Counted from the first letter of the stretch, positions 1 to 8,694 are shown. The stretch: DNA of 64,000 nucleotides from Bacillus sp. FSL H8-0547 (GCA_038002745.1 JBBODD010000001.1:2852001-2916000); one strand, 5' to 3'. The notes: generated by a model not told the origin, from the letters alone. Numbers and translations are program-made.

Positions 1-1443
1 GGGGCCGCAGAAATGAATTTAGACGGACATACAATGCTGCCGGGTTTTACGGACAGTCATATGCATGTGATTGGCCATGGCGAAAAGCTGATGCACCTTG
101 ATTTTTCAGCAATGGCTTCTTCAGAGGAAGTGCTTGAAAGCTTGCGTGAGCGTGCAAAGACTATTCAGCACGGTGAGTGGATTATCGGAGAAGGGTTTAA
201 TGAAAACCAATTTCCTGACCGCAAAATTCTTCACAGAAGAGAGCTTGATGACATTTCGAATGTTCATCCCATCTTAATTAAACGAATCTGCCATCATGCC
301 GTCATTGTGAATACAAAAGCTATGGAGCTGGCAGGTATTTCTGCAGAAACTCCTGACCCAGAAGGCGGCGTGATCGTCAGGGATAAGGACGGAGATCCGA
401 CAGGCTATATGCATGATGGGGCCCAGGAGCTTGTTTTTCAAGCGCAGCCGCAGGTTTCAAAGGAGTATTTACATAAAGCATTGCTGAAATCGATCGAGGA
501 CTGCCATAAAAAAGGTCTAGTTGGTGGACATACCGAAGACCTGTCATATTACGGGAGCCTGGAAAATGTTCTTGGCGCATTTGACTCCGTGATTAATGGA
601 GAAAAGAAAAAATTTAGAGCACATCTTCTTGTTCATCATCATGTAACAGATGAATTTCAGCATAAAGAGCGGGATTTGGGGCCGTTTATCGAATTTGGCG
701 CAATGAAGCTATTTACCGATGGTGCACTTGGGGGAAGAACGGCTCTATTAAGCGAGCCTTATGAAGATGATCCCGGAACAAATGGCGTCAGCATCCATTC
801 AGATGAAGGGCTTAACAGCCTGATACAAAAAGCCAGAGGATATGGCATGGAGGCAGCCATTCACACAATCGGCGACCTCGCCTTTGAAAAAGCGCTTGAT
901 GCAATTGAGGCGAATCCGCCCCGTCAAAAGCATCAGCACGACCGGCTGATACACGCTCAGATTCTGAGCGGGGAACTCATTGAACGTGTAAAGAAACTTC
1001 CGGTGATTCTCGACATTCAGCCCAGATTTTCATCAAGTGACTTTCCATGGGTGATGGACCGCATCGGACGGGATAAAATGAAGTACTGCTACGCCTGGAA
1101 AACGCTAATAAGAGAAGGCGTGAAATGTGCAGGGGGATCAGATGCGCCGATAGAACCGATTGACCCCCTCCTTGGCATCTACTCGGCTGTAAAAAGAGAG
1201 AGCATTTACGACGGGCAGGTCTATCTTCCAGAAGAGAGGTTGTCAGTATATGAAGCGGTGGAGCTGTACACAAAAGGGAGCGCGTATGCTGTGCATCATG
1301 AACATGAATACGGCTGCATCGCAAAAGGCTACACCGCAGACTTCACCGTCCTGAGCAGGGATATCTTTGAAGAAGATGCCCTTCTTGAAACCGAAGTGGT
1401 TATGACGGTTGTTGATGATACGGTTGTGTATGAGAAGAAGTGA
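1..1443 (+). CDS. ytcJ: Amidohydrolase family 3 protein, YtcJ-like (5' truncated by window edge)
   Basis: Metal-dependent amidohydrolase of the amidohydrolase_3/YtcJ family; physiological substrate unknown. The reading frame is open from the first base, and the first visible residues lead directly into PGFTDSHMH, the HxH metal-binding motif that normally sits about 50-60 residues into these proteins. The true start is therefore outside the window and roughly 50 residues are missing. Downstream, FTDGALGGRTA and the HTIGD and GGSDAP segments are typical of the TIM-barrel metal site. It ends at a strong bidirectional terminator. Position next to the NAD kinase/sppA block fits the B. subtilis ytcJ neighbourhood. 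The family is confident; a substrate is not. Confidence 0.85.
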   Translation, partial: GAAEMNLDGHTMLPGFTDSHMHVIGHGEKLMHLDFSAMASSEEVLESLRERAKTIQHGEWIIGEGFNENQFPDRKILHRRELDDISNVHPILIKRICHHAVIVNTKAMELAGISAETPDPEGGVIVRDKDGDPTGYMHDGAQELVFQAQPQVSKEYLHKALLKSIEDCHKKGLVGGHTEDLSYYGSLENVLGAFDSVINGEKKKFRAHLLVHHHVTDEFQHKERDLGPFIEFGAMKLFTDGALGGRTALLSEPYEDDPGTNGVSIHSDEGLNSLIQKARGYGMEAAIHTIGDLAFEKALDAIEANPPRQKHQHDRLIHAQILSGELIERVKKLPVILDIQPRFSSSDFPWVMDRIGRDKMKYCYAWKTLIREGVKCAGGSDAPIEPIDPLLGIYSAVKRESIYDGQVYLPEERLSVYEAVELYTKGSAYAVHHEHEYGCIAKGYTADFTVLSRDIFEEDALLETEVVMTVVDDTVVYEKK

Positions 1444-1468
1444 ATGAACGCTGGATTAGAAGGTAATA

Positions 1469-1498
1469 AAAAACGCCTGGCTTCCCAGGCGTTTTTTT
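1469..1498. terminator. Bidirectional rho-independent terminator
   Basis: Arms ACGCCTGG and CCAGGCGT around a 4-base loop, with a T run on the right and an A run on the left. It serves the amidohydrolase on the plus strand and the small membrane protein on the minus strand. Confidence 0.9.
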
Positions 1499-1526
1499 AT
1501 TGCTGCTTTGCAGTTCAATCGCTTTA

Positions 1527-1865
1527 TCAATTGAAAAAGGTTGCTATTCTCTCTCCGTTTGCAAAGACACCTGATGAAAAGAAGAGAAAAGTGAGCAGTA
1601 GAAAATGCGTTTTTTTCAATTTGATTTTCTTCCGGTAATACATGTTTGTCAAGATGACTGCTGAAAAGTAAACCAAACCTGCCGCAGCGGTAATGAAAAG
1701 AAAAGGAACCAATAATCCTTTTTCCAATGTTGGATCTAATGTATAGCCAAGAGCTTCACTCACATAAAGGAAGAGTATAACAAATAAGACAAACATGTAT
1801 TGAAAGACGTAACCGAAGAGGAAATTGGAGACAGCGTGCAAAACAAATTTTGAAATTCCGTTCAT
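1527..1865 (-). CDS. Small integral membrane protein, unknown function
   Basis: No family recognised. About 112 residues with three or four hydrophobic segments (FGYVFQYMFVLFVILFLYV, LLVPFLFITAAAGLVYFSAVIL, a short C-terminal one) and a basic stretch YRKKIKLKK between the last two, so probably an inner-membrane protein. The start is uncertain. An ATG at 1865 directly abuts the Shine-Dalgarno AGAGGAGG, with no spacing; a TTG at 1895 gives ten more residues but would put that AGGAGG inside the gene; an ATT nine bases further in would have normal spacing. It is transcribed towards the terminator shared with ytcJ. Confidence 0.6.
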   Translation of the reverse strand: MNGISKFVLHAVSNFLFGYVFQYMFVLFVILFLYVSEALGYTLDPTLEKGLLVPFLFITAAAGLVYFSAVILTNMYYRKKIKLKKTHFLLLTFLFFSSGVFANGERIATFFN

Positions 1866-1895
1866 CCTCCTCTGTCGGTTATTTTGGAGCGGCAA

Positions 1896-2165
1896 GATGC
1901 AAAAATAAAAATGCTGCCCTGTAAATTAGGAGTAGCAGAATATAGGGATGCAAAAAGGAAAAATGCTGCCCTATAAATTAGGAGTAGCAGAATATAGGGA
2001 TGCAAAAAGCCGAAATGCTGCCCTGTAAATTAGCAGTAGCAGAATATAGGGATGCAAAAAGGCGAACTGCTGCCCTGTAAATTAGGAGTAGCAGAATATA
2101 GGGCAGCAAAAACCAAAATAATACCCTATATTTCATCAATCACGAAATACAGGGTAATAAAACCA
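1896..2165. repeat. Tandem repeat array A, 52-bp period, ~5 units
   Basis: The CCCT core recurs at 1917, 1969, 2021, 2073 and 2124, i.e. steps of 52, 52, 52 and 51 bases. Four units are nearly identical; the fifth (2106-2165) is diverged but keeps phase and forms a long hairpin (CCCTATATTTC against GAAATACAGGG, one mismatch). Each unit has arms CCTRTA/TATAGG and CTGC/GCAG. No coding potential. It lies between the 3' side of NAD kinase and the 5' end of the small membrane protein gene. Confidence 0.92.
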
Positions 2166-2218
2166 GAATGCCAATCTGTCAATCCTCATGAGCAAAATAC
2201 AGAGTATCAGCATTAAGT

Positions 2219-2706
2219 GGTGTCCAGCTCCATCCCCCAACTCCTCTGTCAGAACGGAACCGTCGGCAAAGGCAAAAAGCTCCTTTACCGCCATTTCCTT
2301 ATCTGACTCCCGGAGCTAAACGGGCGATTCCGCTTTTCTTGGTTTCCAGTTCCGCCTCCCAGCCCTTCCGTCAGAACAAAATCCCCGCAAAAGTCAAACC
2401 CGGACTTTTCCGGTGATTTCTTTTCTGCCTGTCAGGGCTAAACGGTCGGCTCCGCTTTTCGTGGTGTCCAGCTACATCGCCTAACTCCTCGGTCAGAACG
2501 GATCCGCCGTAAAAAGCAAAACCGGCTTTTTACGGCGGATCCTTTTCTGCCCTTCGGAGCTGACCAAGGCGATTCCGCTTTTCGTGGTGTCCAGCTCCAT
2601 CGCCCAACTCCTCTGTCAGAACGGAACCGTCGGCAAAGGCAAAAAGCGCCTTTACCGCCATTTCCTTATCTGACTCCCGGAGCTAACCGGGCGATTCCGC
2701 TTTTCT
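2219..2706. repeat. Four tandem ~122-bp palindromic intergenic elements
   Basis: Copies begin at 2219 (GGTGTCCAGCTCC), 2341, 2463 and 2586 and end with CCGCTTTTC(TT). Each has a central dyad; in copy 3 it is perfect, arms 2500-2517 and 2525-2542 (18 bp, 7-base loop), with outer arms AGCTCC/GGAGCT. Copies 1 and 4 are nearly identical, 2 and 3 are diverged. The last copy ends directly at the NAD kinase stop codon. Elements of this general look (a GCTGGAC-type end and a GGCG-rich central dyad) are familiar from other Bacillaceae intergenic regions; I cannot give an established name. Confidence 0.85.
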
Positions 2707-3510
2707 TTATAAAAACGTCCGCTTCACTTTTTCCCAGAAGGAATTGTCTTTCAGTTTGACAGTTTTAATCATGGACGGGCTTAGGGACAGCTCGACGTTT
2801 TCAACGTGGCGGATGCTCAGGGCATCGTTGTCCATGCCAATGACAGGGTGGTCATTGCCGTCCTGAACGATTTTCAGTGTAAGCTTTCTGTCTCCGCTTA
2901 AGATAAACGGGGAACCGAGTGTCCTATATTTATTGTTGTTCAAAGAGGCAAGCTCGCTTACTTGCAGACATGGCAGAAGCGGGTCAACCACTGCTCCCTG
3001 AACGGATTTGTTATAGGCCGTGCTGCCTGTTGGCGTAGAGATGATCATGCCGTCTCCTCTGAATGTTTCAAAGTGAAGGTCATCAATAAAGACGTCGATG
3101 ACAAAGGTTTTGATGATGCCGGAGCGGATGGAGCATTCGTTCAGGCACTGGAAGGATGTATGGCCGTCAACGGTTACATTTAAGATTGGATAACGTCTTA
3201 CCTCCACTTGAGCCTCTCTCATGGCCTCAATCATTTTATCTGTTTCTTCAATTTTAAAATCACAGTAAAGGCTTACAGTTCCTTTTACGGATATCCCTGC
3301 ATACAGGCAGTCTTCTCTGAATCCGGTTTTTCTGACAGCCTGAAGGAATGTGCCGTCCCCGCCAATGCTGACAATGATGTTAGCCTGTTTTGCATCCTGC
3401 ACAACTGTAAATCCATTTTCGGAAGCGAGGGAAGTAAGCCCTTCCACTTTATGTACCAAATCATCCTGTTTTTTGTAGAAAAAGTAAACATTGCGCCGAT
3501 TATCTGTCAT
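2707..3510 (-). CDS. nadK: NAD kinase (YtdI/PpnKB type)
   Basis: Phosphorylates NAD to NADP in the cytosol. 267 residues, the usual length for the second Bacillus NAD kinase. The nucleotide-binding motif GGDGTF is at residues 50-55, NECSIRS follows in mid-protein, and STPTGSTAYN matches the conserved substrate-site segment. The ATG at 3510 has GGAGG eight bases upstream. It is divergent from sppA, as ytdI and sppA are arranged in B. subtilis. No terminator-like hairpin with a T run is visible directly after the stop; the palindromic elements begin there instead. Confidence 0.95.
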   Translation of the reverse strand: MTDNRRNVYFFYKKQDDLVHKVEGLTSLASENGFTVVQDAKQANIIVSIGGDGTFLQAVRKTGFREDCLYAGISVKGTVSLYCDFKIEETDKMIEAMREAQVEVRRYPILNVTVDGHTSFQCLNECSIRSGIIKTFVIDVFIDDLHFETFRGDGMIISTPTGSTAYNKSVQGAVVDPLLPCLQVSELASLNNNKYRTLGSPFILSGDRKLTLKIVQDGNDHPVIGMDNDALSIRHVENVELSLSPSMIKTVKLKDNSFWEKVKRTFL

Positions 3511-3536
3511 GGTGATCCTCCTTAATGTTGGAAAAG

Positions 3537-3566
3537 TTACACATTCCTAGAAAATGGTGTTACAAT
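3537..3566 (+). promoter_or_regulatory. Possible sigma-A promoter of sppA
   Basis: TTACAC (3537-3542) and TACAAT (3561-3566) with an 18-base spacer, giving a leader of about 100 nt before sppA. Only the -10 match is good. Confidence 0.4.
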
Positions 3567-3673
3567 ACTTTATGGTGTTTAGTTTACCATTTTCGTCTTA
3601 AATATTAAAATAATTGCACGTGCCAGGCTAAAGGTTTTTTCGGCCTGCAGAAACTGTTTTAGGAGGAATCAGC

Positions 3674-4678
3674 ATGAATGGGAAACGATGGGGGGCACTT
3701 GTCACCGCAGTTGTTCTGTTCGGAGTATCCGTTGTGATCAGCTTGACAAGTATGGCTTTGGCCAACAGCAATGCCTTTACAGATGCACTTTCAGCAAATG
3801 AAGAATTTGCAGAGACGGTGCTTGAAGCAGGAAATGAATCAGACAAAATCGTCGTCCTTGAAGTGAACGGCGTGATTCAGGACACGGGTGAAAATGTGAC
3901 GTCTTTTTTTGAGACGGCAGGCTACAATCATCAGCAGTTCCTGAAAATGATTGATGCTGCAGCGGAAGACAACAATGTCAGCGGCATTATGCTTAAAGTG
4001 AATTCTCCGGGCGGAGGAGTTGTGGAGAGTGCGGAAATACATAAACATTTAATGGATGCTAAAGAAAAGCATGATAAAAAAATCTATGTGTCAATGGGAA
4101 CGACAGCTGCCTCAGGAGGCTATTATATTTCTGCCCCTGCCGATAAAATTTACGCAGCCCCGGATACTTTAACCGGTTCGCTTGGCGTCATCATGCAGGG
4201 AGTGAATTACAGCGGCCTTGCTGAAAAATACGGCGTGAAGTTCGAAACGATCAAGAGCGGGGAGTTTAAAGATATCATGTCTCCTTCCCGGGAAATGACA
4301 GCAGAAGACCGCAAAATCCTTCAGGCAATGGTTGATAATGCGTACAGCGGATTTGTCGACGTTATTGCAGGCGGGCGCGGAATGTCAGATGCAGAAGTAA
4401 GAAAAATTGCAGACGGCCGTATTTATGATGGACGCCAGGCAAAAGAGCTGAATTTGATTGATGAACTGGGATACTCTGATGATGCGTTAAAAGGCATGAA
4501 AAAAGATTTGAAGATCGACGGTGCACAGGTAGTCGAGTATGAAATGAATGCCGGACTAGATTCACTGCTGTCACTTGGCGCAACAAAAGTGTTCAGCGAG
4601 GAATTTGAGCTGATGGGCTTATACCGTTTCTTCTCGCAGTCGAATTCACCGAGAATGATGTATTTGTACTCAGAATAA
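3674..4678 (+). CDS. sppA: Signal peptide peptidase SppA
   Basis: Membrane-anchored serine protease that degrades cleaved signal peptides. 334 residues, the B. subtilis SppA size. One N-terminal transmembrane segment (about residues 8-28), then the ClpP-like peptidase fold. The Ser/Lys dyad is visible: Ser147 in TTAASGGYY and Lys199 in SGEFKD, at the positions known for the B. subtilis enzyme. SPGGG at 111-115 is the oxyanion-hole segment. The start has AGGAGG spaced normally. yteJ follows after 15 bases, so the two are co-transcribed. Confidence 0.97.
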   Translation: MNGKRWGALVTAVVLFGVSVVISLTSMALANSNAFTDALSANEEFAETVLEAGNESDKIVVLEVNGVIQDTGENVTSFFETAGYNHQQFLKMIDAAAEDNNVSGIMLKVNSPGGGVVESAEIHKHLMDAKEKHDKKIYVSMGTTAASGGYYISAPADKIYAAPDTLTGSLGVIMQGVNYSGLAEKYGVKFETIKSGEFKDIMSPSREMTAEDRKILQAMVDNAYSGFVDVIAGGRGMSDAEVRKIADGRIYDGRQAKELNLIDELGYSDDALKGMKKDLKIDGAQVVEYEMNAGLDSLLSLGATKVFSEEFELMGLYRFFSQSNSPRMMYLYSE

Positions 4679-4693
4679 AAGGAGGGTTTGCAG

Positions 4694-5215
4694 ATGGATG
4701 CTACGTTTGAAGAAAACAGCCAAACCCGGGAGCAGCCTCTTTATCACCTAGAAGAAATGGATGTCCACTACGCCGGCTTCTGGCTTAGATTCTGGGCGTA
4801 TCTGATTGATATCATTGTCATTTGGAGCATCAACCGGATTGTCTTTCATCCGCTTTTTACATGGCTGGATATTCCAGTATCGAAAACGTTTATTTTTTCT
4901 CCGATCGCGATTTGTTCCGCGGCCGTCTTTTACGCGTATTTTGTCCTGATGACGAAATTTCTCGGGCAAACTCTCGGTAAAATGGTGCTTGGTCTGAAAG
5001 TGATTTCTGTTAAACAGGAAAAACTGACATGGAGCACCGTTCTGTTCAGAGAGTTTATCGGGCGATTTATTTCAAAGTTCACGTGGATCGGCTACGCTGT
5101 CGCAGCATTCACTCCAAAGAAACAGGGAGTGCACGATTTGTTTGCAGATACAGCCGTTGTAACTGAATATCTGAGAAAAAGCGAAAGAACCCTTGCTCCG
5201 GCAAGGGCAGAATAA
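4694..5215 (+). CDS. yteJ: RDD family membrane protein YteJ
   Basis: RDD-domain protein with three predicted membrane segments; function unknown, sometimes linked to SppA as its inhibitor or partner in Bacillus. The signature residues appear in GFWLRFWAYLIDIIVI (first segment), followed by GQTLGKMVLGLKV. ATG 4694 is preferred because GGAGGG lies eight bases upstream; a TTG at 4688 would sit too close. It is downstream of sppA in one operon and ends before a strong terminator. Confidence 0.9.
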   Translation: MDATFEENSQTREQPLYHLEEMDVHYAGFWLRFWAYLIDIIVIWSINRIVFHPLFTWLDIPVSKTFIFSPIAICSAAVFYAYFVLMTKFLGQTLGKMVLGLKVISVKQEKLTWSTVLFREFIGRFISKFTWIGYAVAAFTPKKQGVHDLFADTAVVTEYLRKSERTLAPARAE

Positions 5216-5225
5216 GCTTTGAGGA

Positions 5226-5261
5226 AATAAACCTGCGGCCGCCGCAGGTTTATTTTTTTTT
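5226..5261 (+). terminator. Rho-independent terminator of sppA-yteJ
   Basis: Near-perfect inverted repeat centred on CGGCCGCCG (arms AAACCTGCGGC / GCCGCAGGTTT) followed by nine T residues. Confidence 0.92.
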
Positions 5262-5292
5262 GCCGAGGACGATACTGGAGGATTGAAAGGAT

Positions 5293-5994
5293 GTGAAACA
5301 GGTGGTCTGGATATGGATTTGCGCTATTGCACTACTTTTTTTTATTACGCTTTTCTTGTTTATGAAAATAACGATTATCGCTGATATCAGACACGTAGGA
5401 CACGACGATGAAATAAGCCTGAAACTTAGAGCTATGTTTGGACTGCTGAAATACACCTATAAAATTCCTTTAATTAAAGTGGATCCTGATGGACCGAACC
5501 TGCTGCTGAAAAAAGAAAAAGCAGTCGGCGAGAATCAAAAGCCTAAGAACAGTGACGAAAAAATTTCTCCTGATGATATGCTGACGAGCATAAAGGATGT
5601 GAAAGAATTGACCGAGCACATTGTGCATCTGCATGCGATCGTGAAACGGTTTCTCGCACATATTTCCATCACGAAGTTTGAGTGGCGGTCAGAGATAGGC
5701 ACAGGTGACGCCGCTGAAACAGGATTTCTTATTGGACCCGGGTGGACATTAAAAGGAGCGGCTCTCGGCATCATCAGCCATTACATGAAACTGAAGAAAC
5801 CTCCCATTCTTTCAATTGAGCCGAATTTTTATCAAAAGAGCTCAAAAACGATGCTTTCATGTATGCTCCACTTTCGAACAGGGCATGCTATGTTGGCGGG
5901 ACTGCGCCTGCTCAAATACTGGAGAGGCGGACGTCCAACTTTACGGGATCAGCAGTTTTCTTTTTTGTCCAAGAAAAAGAACACACCAGCTTAA
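5293..5994 (+). CDS. ytfI: DUF2953 family protein YtfI
   Basis: Protein of unknown function conserved next to ytfJ in spore formers. 233 residues with one N-terminal membrane segment (about 5-25), then a basic and acidic middle part and a conserved SITKFEWRSEIGTGDAAETG segment. GTG start at 5293, with GGAGG upstream; no in-frame ATG is better placed. The stop is followed after 16 bases by ytfJ, so they form an operon, as in B. subtilis. Confidence 0.85.
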   Translation: MKQVVWIWICAIALLFFITLFLFMKITIIADIRHVGHDDEISLKLRAMFGLLKYTYKIPLIKVDPDGPNLLLKKEKAVGENQKPKNSDEKISPDDMLTSIKDVKELTEHIVHLHAIVKRFLAHISITKFEWRSEIGTGDAAETGFLIGPGWTLKGAALGIISHYMKLKKPPILSIEPNFYQKSSKTMLSCMLHFRTGHAMLAGLRLLKYWRGGRPTLRDQQFSFLSKKKNTPA

Positions 5995-6010
5995 AAGGAG
6001 GAACCTTATT

Positions 6011-6478
6011 ATGAGCGATCATCCAATTCAGGGCCTGATGAAAACGGCTATGGAAAATCTTAAGCAGATGATTGATGTGAACACAATCATCGGCGACCCT
6101 GTCGAAACACCTGACGGAAGCGTCATTTTGACCGTTTCAAAGGTTGGTTTCGGGTTTGCAGCAGGGGGCAGTGAATTTAATGGAACGGGTATTGAAGAAA
6201 AGAATACCGGCGGAACAGCTGGCGGTCAGCATGACCACCATAAACATCCGTTTGGCGGCGGAAGCGGCGGCGGAGTTTCAATCACGCCGATTGCCTTTCT
6301 CATTGTCGGCCACAACGGAATTAAAATGCTTCATTTAGATGAAAGCACACACCTGTACGAACGAATTCTCGATACGGCTCCACAGGCAGTTGAAAAAATT
6401 CAGGGAATCTTCAAAAAGAACAAAAATGATCACAGCCACACTGGTCATCAGCAGCAAAAAGATGATTTTGATATTTAA
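6011..6478 (+). CDS. ytfJ: GerW family sporulation protein YtfJ
   Basis: Member of the GerW/YtfJ family; in B. subtilis YtfJ is a forespore protein needed for proper germination. 155 residues. Visible features are the N-terminal HPIQGLMKTAMENLKQMID, a glycine-rich centre with a His cluster (GGQHDHHKHPFGGGSGGG), and GGVSITPIAFLIVG. AAAAGGAGG precedes the ATG at 6011. An open frame extends further upstream but runs inside ytfI and lacks a ribosome site. Confidence 0.93.
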   Translation: MSDHPIQGLMKTAMENLKQMIDVNTIIGDPVETPDGSVILTVSKVGFGFAAGGSEFNGTGIEEKNTGGTAGGQHDHHKHPFGGGSGGGVSITPIAFLIVGHNGIKMLHLDESTHLYERILDTAPQAVEKIQGIFKKNKNDHSHTGHQQQKDDFDI

Positions 6479-6483
6479 GCAAG

Positions 6484-6518
6484 GACGCCCGTCATAAAAT
6501 GACAGGCGTTTTTTTGTT
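6484..6518 (+). terminator. Rho-independent terminator of ytfI-ytfJ
   Basis: ACGCCCGTCAT / ATGACAGGCGT stem with one mismatch, then a run of seven T. Confidence 0.88.
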
Positions 6519-6546
6519 GATATTTGGGAATCAATGCCCTTTTCCG

Positions 6547-6576
6547 TTGCAAACAGCGCCTGATTCAGGCTATATT
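6547..6576 (+). promoter_or_regulatory. Probable sigma-A promoter of tpx
   Basis: TTGCAA (6547-6552) and TATATT (6571-6576), spacer 18 bases, 34 bases before the tpx start codon. Confidence 0.65.
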
Positions 6577-6610
6577 TACACTGTACATATTTTCGGAGGA
6601 GGAATATTAA

Positions 6611-7111
6611 ATGGCGTCTATTACATTCAAGCAAAATCCGGTAACACTTATTGGAAACGAGGTAAAAGTCGGAGATACAGCTCCAAATTTCACAGTGCTT
6701 GCCAATAATCTTTCAGAAGTTTCACTGTCCGATTCAAAAGGACAAGTCCGCATTCTTTCTGTCGTTCCTTCTATCGACACAGGTGTTTGTGATGCACAGA
6801 CGCGCCGTTTTAATGAAGAAGCTTCAAAAATTGACAACCTGAAAGTGCTGACTGTCAGCGTCGACCTTCCATTCGCGCAAAAACGCTGGTGTGCAGCTAA
6901 CGGCATCGAAAATGTCCAAACCGTTTCTGACCACCGCGACCTTTCCTTTGGCGAAGCATACGGCGTACACATTCAAGAACTCAGACTTCTTGCGAGAGCT
7001 GTATTCGTTGTCGACAGCAATGACAAAGTAACGTATGTAGAATATGTGAGCGAAGCAACAGACCATCCAGACTATGATGCTGCAATCGAAGCGGCTAAAG
7101 CTGCCAACTGA
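6611..7111 (+). CDS. tpx: Thiol peroxidase Tpx
   Basis: Atypical 2-Cys peroxiredoxin reducing peroxides in the cytosol. 166 residues, the standard length. The peroxidatic cysteine is Cys60 in [12 protein letters not shown] and the resolving cysteine is Cys94 in KRWCAANG, the spacing expected for Tpx. GGAGGAGG lies upstream of the ATG. It is monocistronic, between its own promoter and a terminator. Confidence 0.97.
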   Translation: MASITFKQNPVTLIGNEVKVGDTAPNFTVLANNLSEVSLSDSKGQVRILSVVPSIDTGVCDAQTRRFNEEASKIDNLKVLTVSVDLPFAQKRWCAANGIENVQTVSDHRDLSFGEAYGVHIQELRLLARAVFVVDSNDKVTYVEYVSEATDHPDYDAAIEAAKAAN

Positions 7112-7123
7112 TCAGTCTTCCGG

Positions 7124-7163
7124 AGAACCTCTTGCCCTTTGGGCAGCGAGGTTCTTTTTTTTG
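7124..7163 (+). terminator. Rho-independent terminator of tpx
   Basis: Arms AGAACCTC / GAGGTTCT with an inner GCCC/GGGC pair, followed by eight T. Confidence 0.9.
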
Positions 7164-7189
7164 TATTGAACCGAGCAGTGAAATATATA

Positions 7190-7545
7190 GAGCAGCACTT
7201 CCCACACCTGAAAAGAAAAATATTTGTCTACTCGGGTTTTAATAACACTTTCGAAAATCGTCAGAAATGAGAAAGTGTTTTAAGCTGGTTATAACAGCAT
7301 TTTCTACACTTGCAAAAGAGGAGAAAGTGTTCTACTCGGGTTTTAAGAACACTTTCCAAAATCGTCAGAGATGAGAAAGTGTTTTAACCTGGTTATAACA
7401 GCACTTTCCACACCCATGAGAGAGAAGAAAATGTTCTAAACTGGTTATAGCAGCACTTTCCACACCCATGAGAGAAGAGAAAATGTTCTAACCTGGTTAT
7501 AACAGCACTTTCTACAAGTATGAGAGAAGAGAAAGTGTTCTGCTT
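7190..7545. repeat. Tandem repeat array B, 52-bp period, ~7 units
   Basis: The GAAAGTG/GAAAATG anchor recurs at 7271, 7323, 7375, 7427, 7479 and 7531, every step exactly 52 bases; a degenerate unit precedes them near 7219. Units carry arms GAAAGTG / CACTTTC (up to 11 bp, AGAACACTTTC) around a palindromic TAACCTGGTTA or a CTACTCGGGTTTT variant. It fills the gap between the tpx terminator and ytxK. No coding potential. Confidence 0.93.
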
Positions 7546-7628
7546 GTTGCCGCCCAGGCAATCCTGCTTGAATTATCCCCTCCTGATGAGTAGAATGAGG
7601 GATACGAACCATGAAGGAGGAAACGACC

Positions 7629-8618
7629 ATGCAAGCCGTTTCGAATGTTGAAAAGCTGTTCACGATGATGAATGAATCAGCCGAGATTATTTCAAAAGAA
7701 TGCAACCTTACATATATTGAAGCCGTAGCTGAAACCGGCGAAAATCTTTTCCAGAATGAAGTGCTGCAGGATGAAATGAGCGAGGTCACGAAAAAGAACC
7801 TTGCAAAAAAATATGAACAGGCAAACATCTCTTCTTTTCAAAAGGAAGAGATCCGCAAAGCCTTTCAGCTTGTTATTCTAAAGGGTCTTAAAGATGGCGC
7901 CCATGCCAATCACCAGATGACTCCGGATACAGTCGGGCTGTTTACAGGCTACTTGGTAAGCAAGTTTGCAGCCGGGGAAAAGAACATTTCGATTCTTGAT
8001 CCTGCTGTTGGGACGGGCAACCTTCTCACGGCCGTTCTTAACCATATTGGCGGGGAGAATGTGCTGAGCTACGGTGTGGAAGTGGATGACCTCCTGATTA
8101 AGCTTGCCTACCTGAATGCCAATCTTGGAGAGCATACTGTTCAGTTTTATAACCAGGATTCTCTTGAGCCGCTCTATGTAGATCCTGTAAATTACGTCAT
8201 CTGCGATTTGCCTGTAGGGTATTATCCAAATGATGTCGGTGCAGACAAATTCAAATTAAAAGCAGACAGCGGCCATTCATACTCCCATCACCTGTTTATT
8301 GAGCAGAGTCTGAACTATACAAAACCGGGCGGCTATCTTTTCTTTATTGTGCCGAATCATCTTTTTGAGTCTGCAGAAGCACCGAAGCTGAAAGCATACT
8401 TAAAGGATCATGCTATTGTTCAAGGTCTTTTGAAGCTCCCGCAGACCCTGTTTAAAGACAAGCAGCATGAAAAAAGCCTGTTTATTCTTCAAAAGAAAGG
8501 CGAAGGTGTTTCTGCACCGAAGCACGCCATGCTTGCTGAGCTGCCGAGATTCTCCGATAAAGCAGGCATGCAGTCCATCATGAAGCAGCTTGACGGCTGG
8601 TTCAAAGAAAATAAATAA
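7629..8618 (+). CDS. ytxK: Class I SAM-dependent methyltransferase YtxK
   Basis: N6-adenine-methylase-like protein of unknown target, conserved upstream of ackA in bacilli. 329 residues. SAM-binding motif DPAVGTGNLLTAV lies near residue 124, and the catalytic-type NPPY position appears as CDLPVGYY, an unusual variant of the family that argues against a standard DNA adenine methyltransferase. The helical N-terminal third precedes the Rossmann fold. ATG 7629 is chosen over 7611 because AAGGAGG lies between the two. Confidence 0.9.
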   Translation: MQAVSNVEKLFTMMNESAEIISKECNLTYIEAVAETGENLFQNEVLQDEMSEVTKKNLAKKYEQANISSFQKEEIRKAFQLVILKGLKDGAHANHQMTPDTVGLFTGYLVSKFAAGEKNISILDPAVGTGNLLTAVLNHIGGENVLSYGVEVDDLLIKLAYLNANLGEHTVQFYNQDSLEPLYVDPVNYVICDLPVGYYPNDVGADKFKLKADSGHSYSHHLFIEQSLNYTKPGGYLFFIVPNHLFESAEAPKLKAYLKDHAIVQGLLKLPQTLFKDKQHEKSLFILQKKGEGVSAPKHAMLAELPRFSDKAGMQSIMKQLDGWFKENK

Positions 8619-8624
8619 CATTCA

Positions 8625-8655
8625 GGGACCGCTATATAATGCGGTTCTTTTTTAT
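8625..8655 (+). terminator. Rho-independent terminator of ytxK
   Basis: GGACCGC / GCGGTTC stem, eight-base loop, then six T. Confidence 0.8.
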
Positions 8656-8694
8656 GTCTGACAACAAAAAAGTCAGAATTAAATGAATATGAAC

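Noticed and set aside
977-1324. Minus-strand open frame opposite the amidohydrolase gene
   Set aside because: It lies wholly inside a well-supported gene, has no ribosome site, and resembles no family.
3208-3525. Plus-strand open frame opposite the NAD kinase gene
   Set aside because: Shadow of the NAD kinase gene; no domain and no start signal.
5816-6010. Upstream extension of ytfJ inside ytfI
   Set aside because: The extra residues overlap ytfI in another frame and the clear ribosome site belongs to the ATG at 6011.
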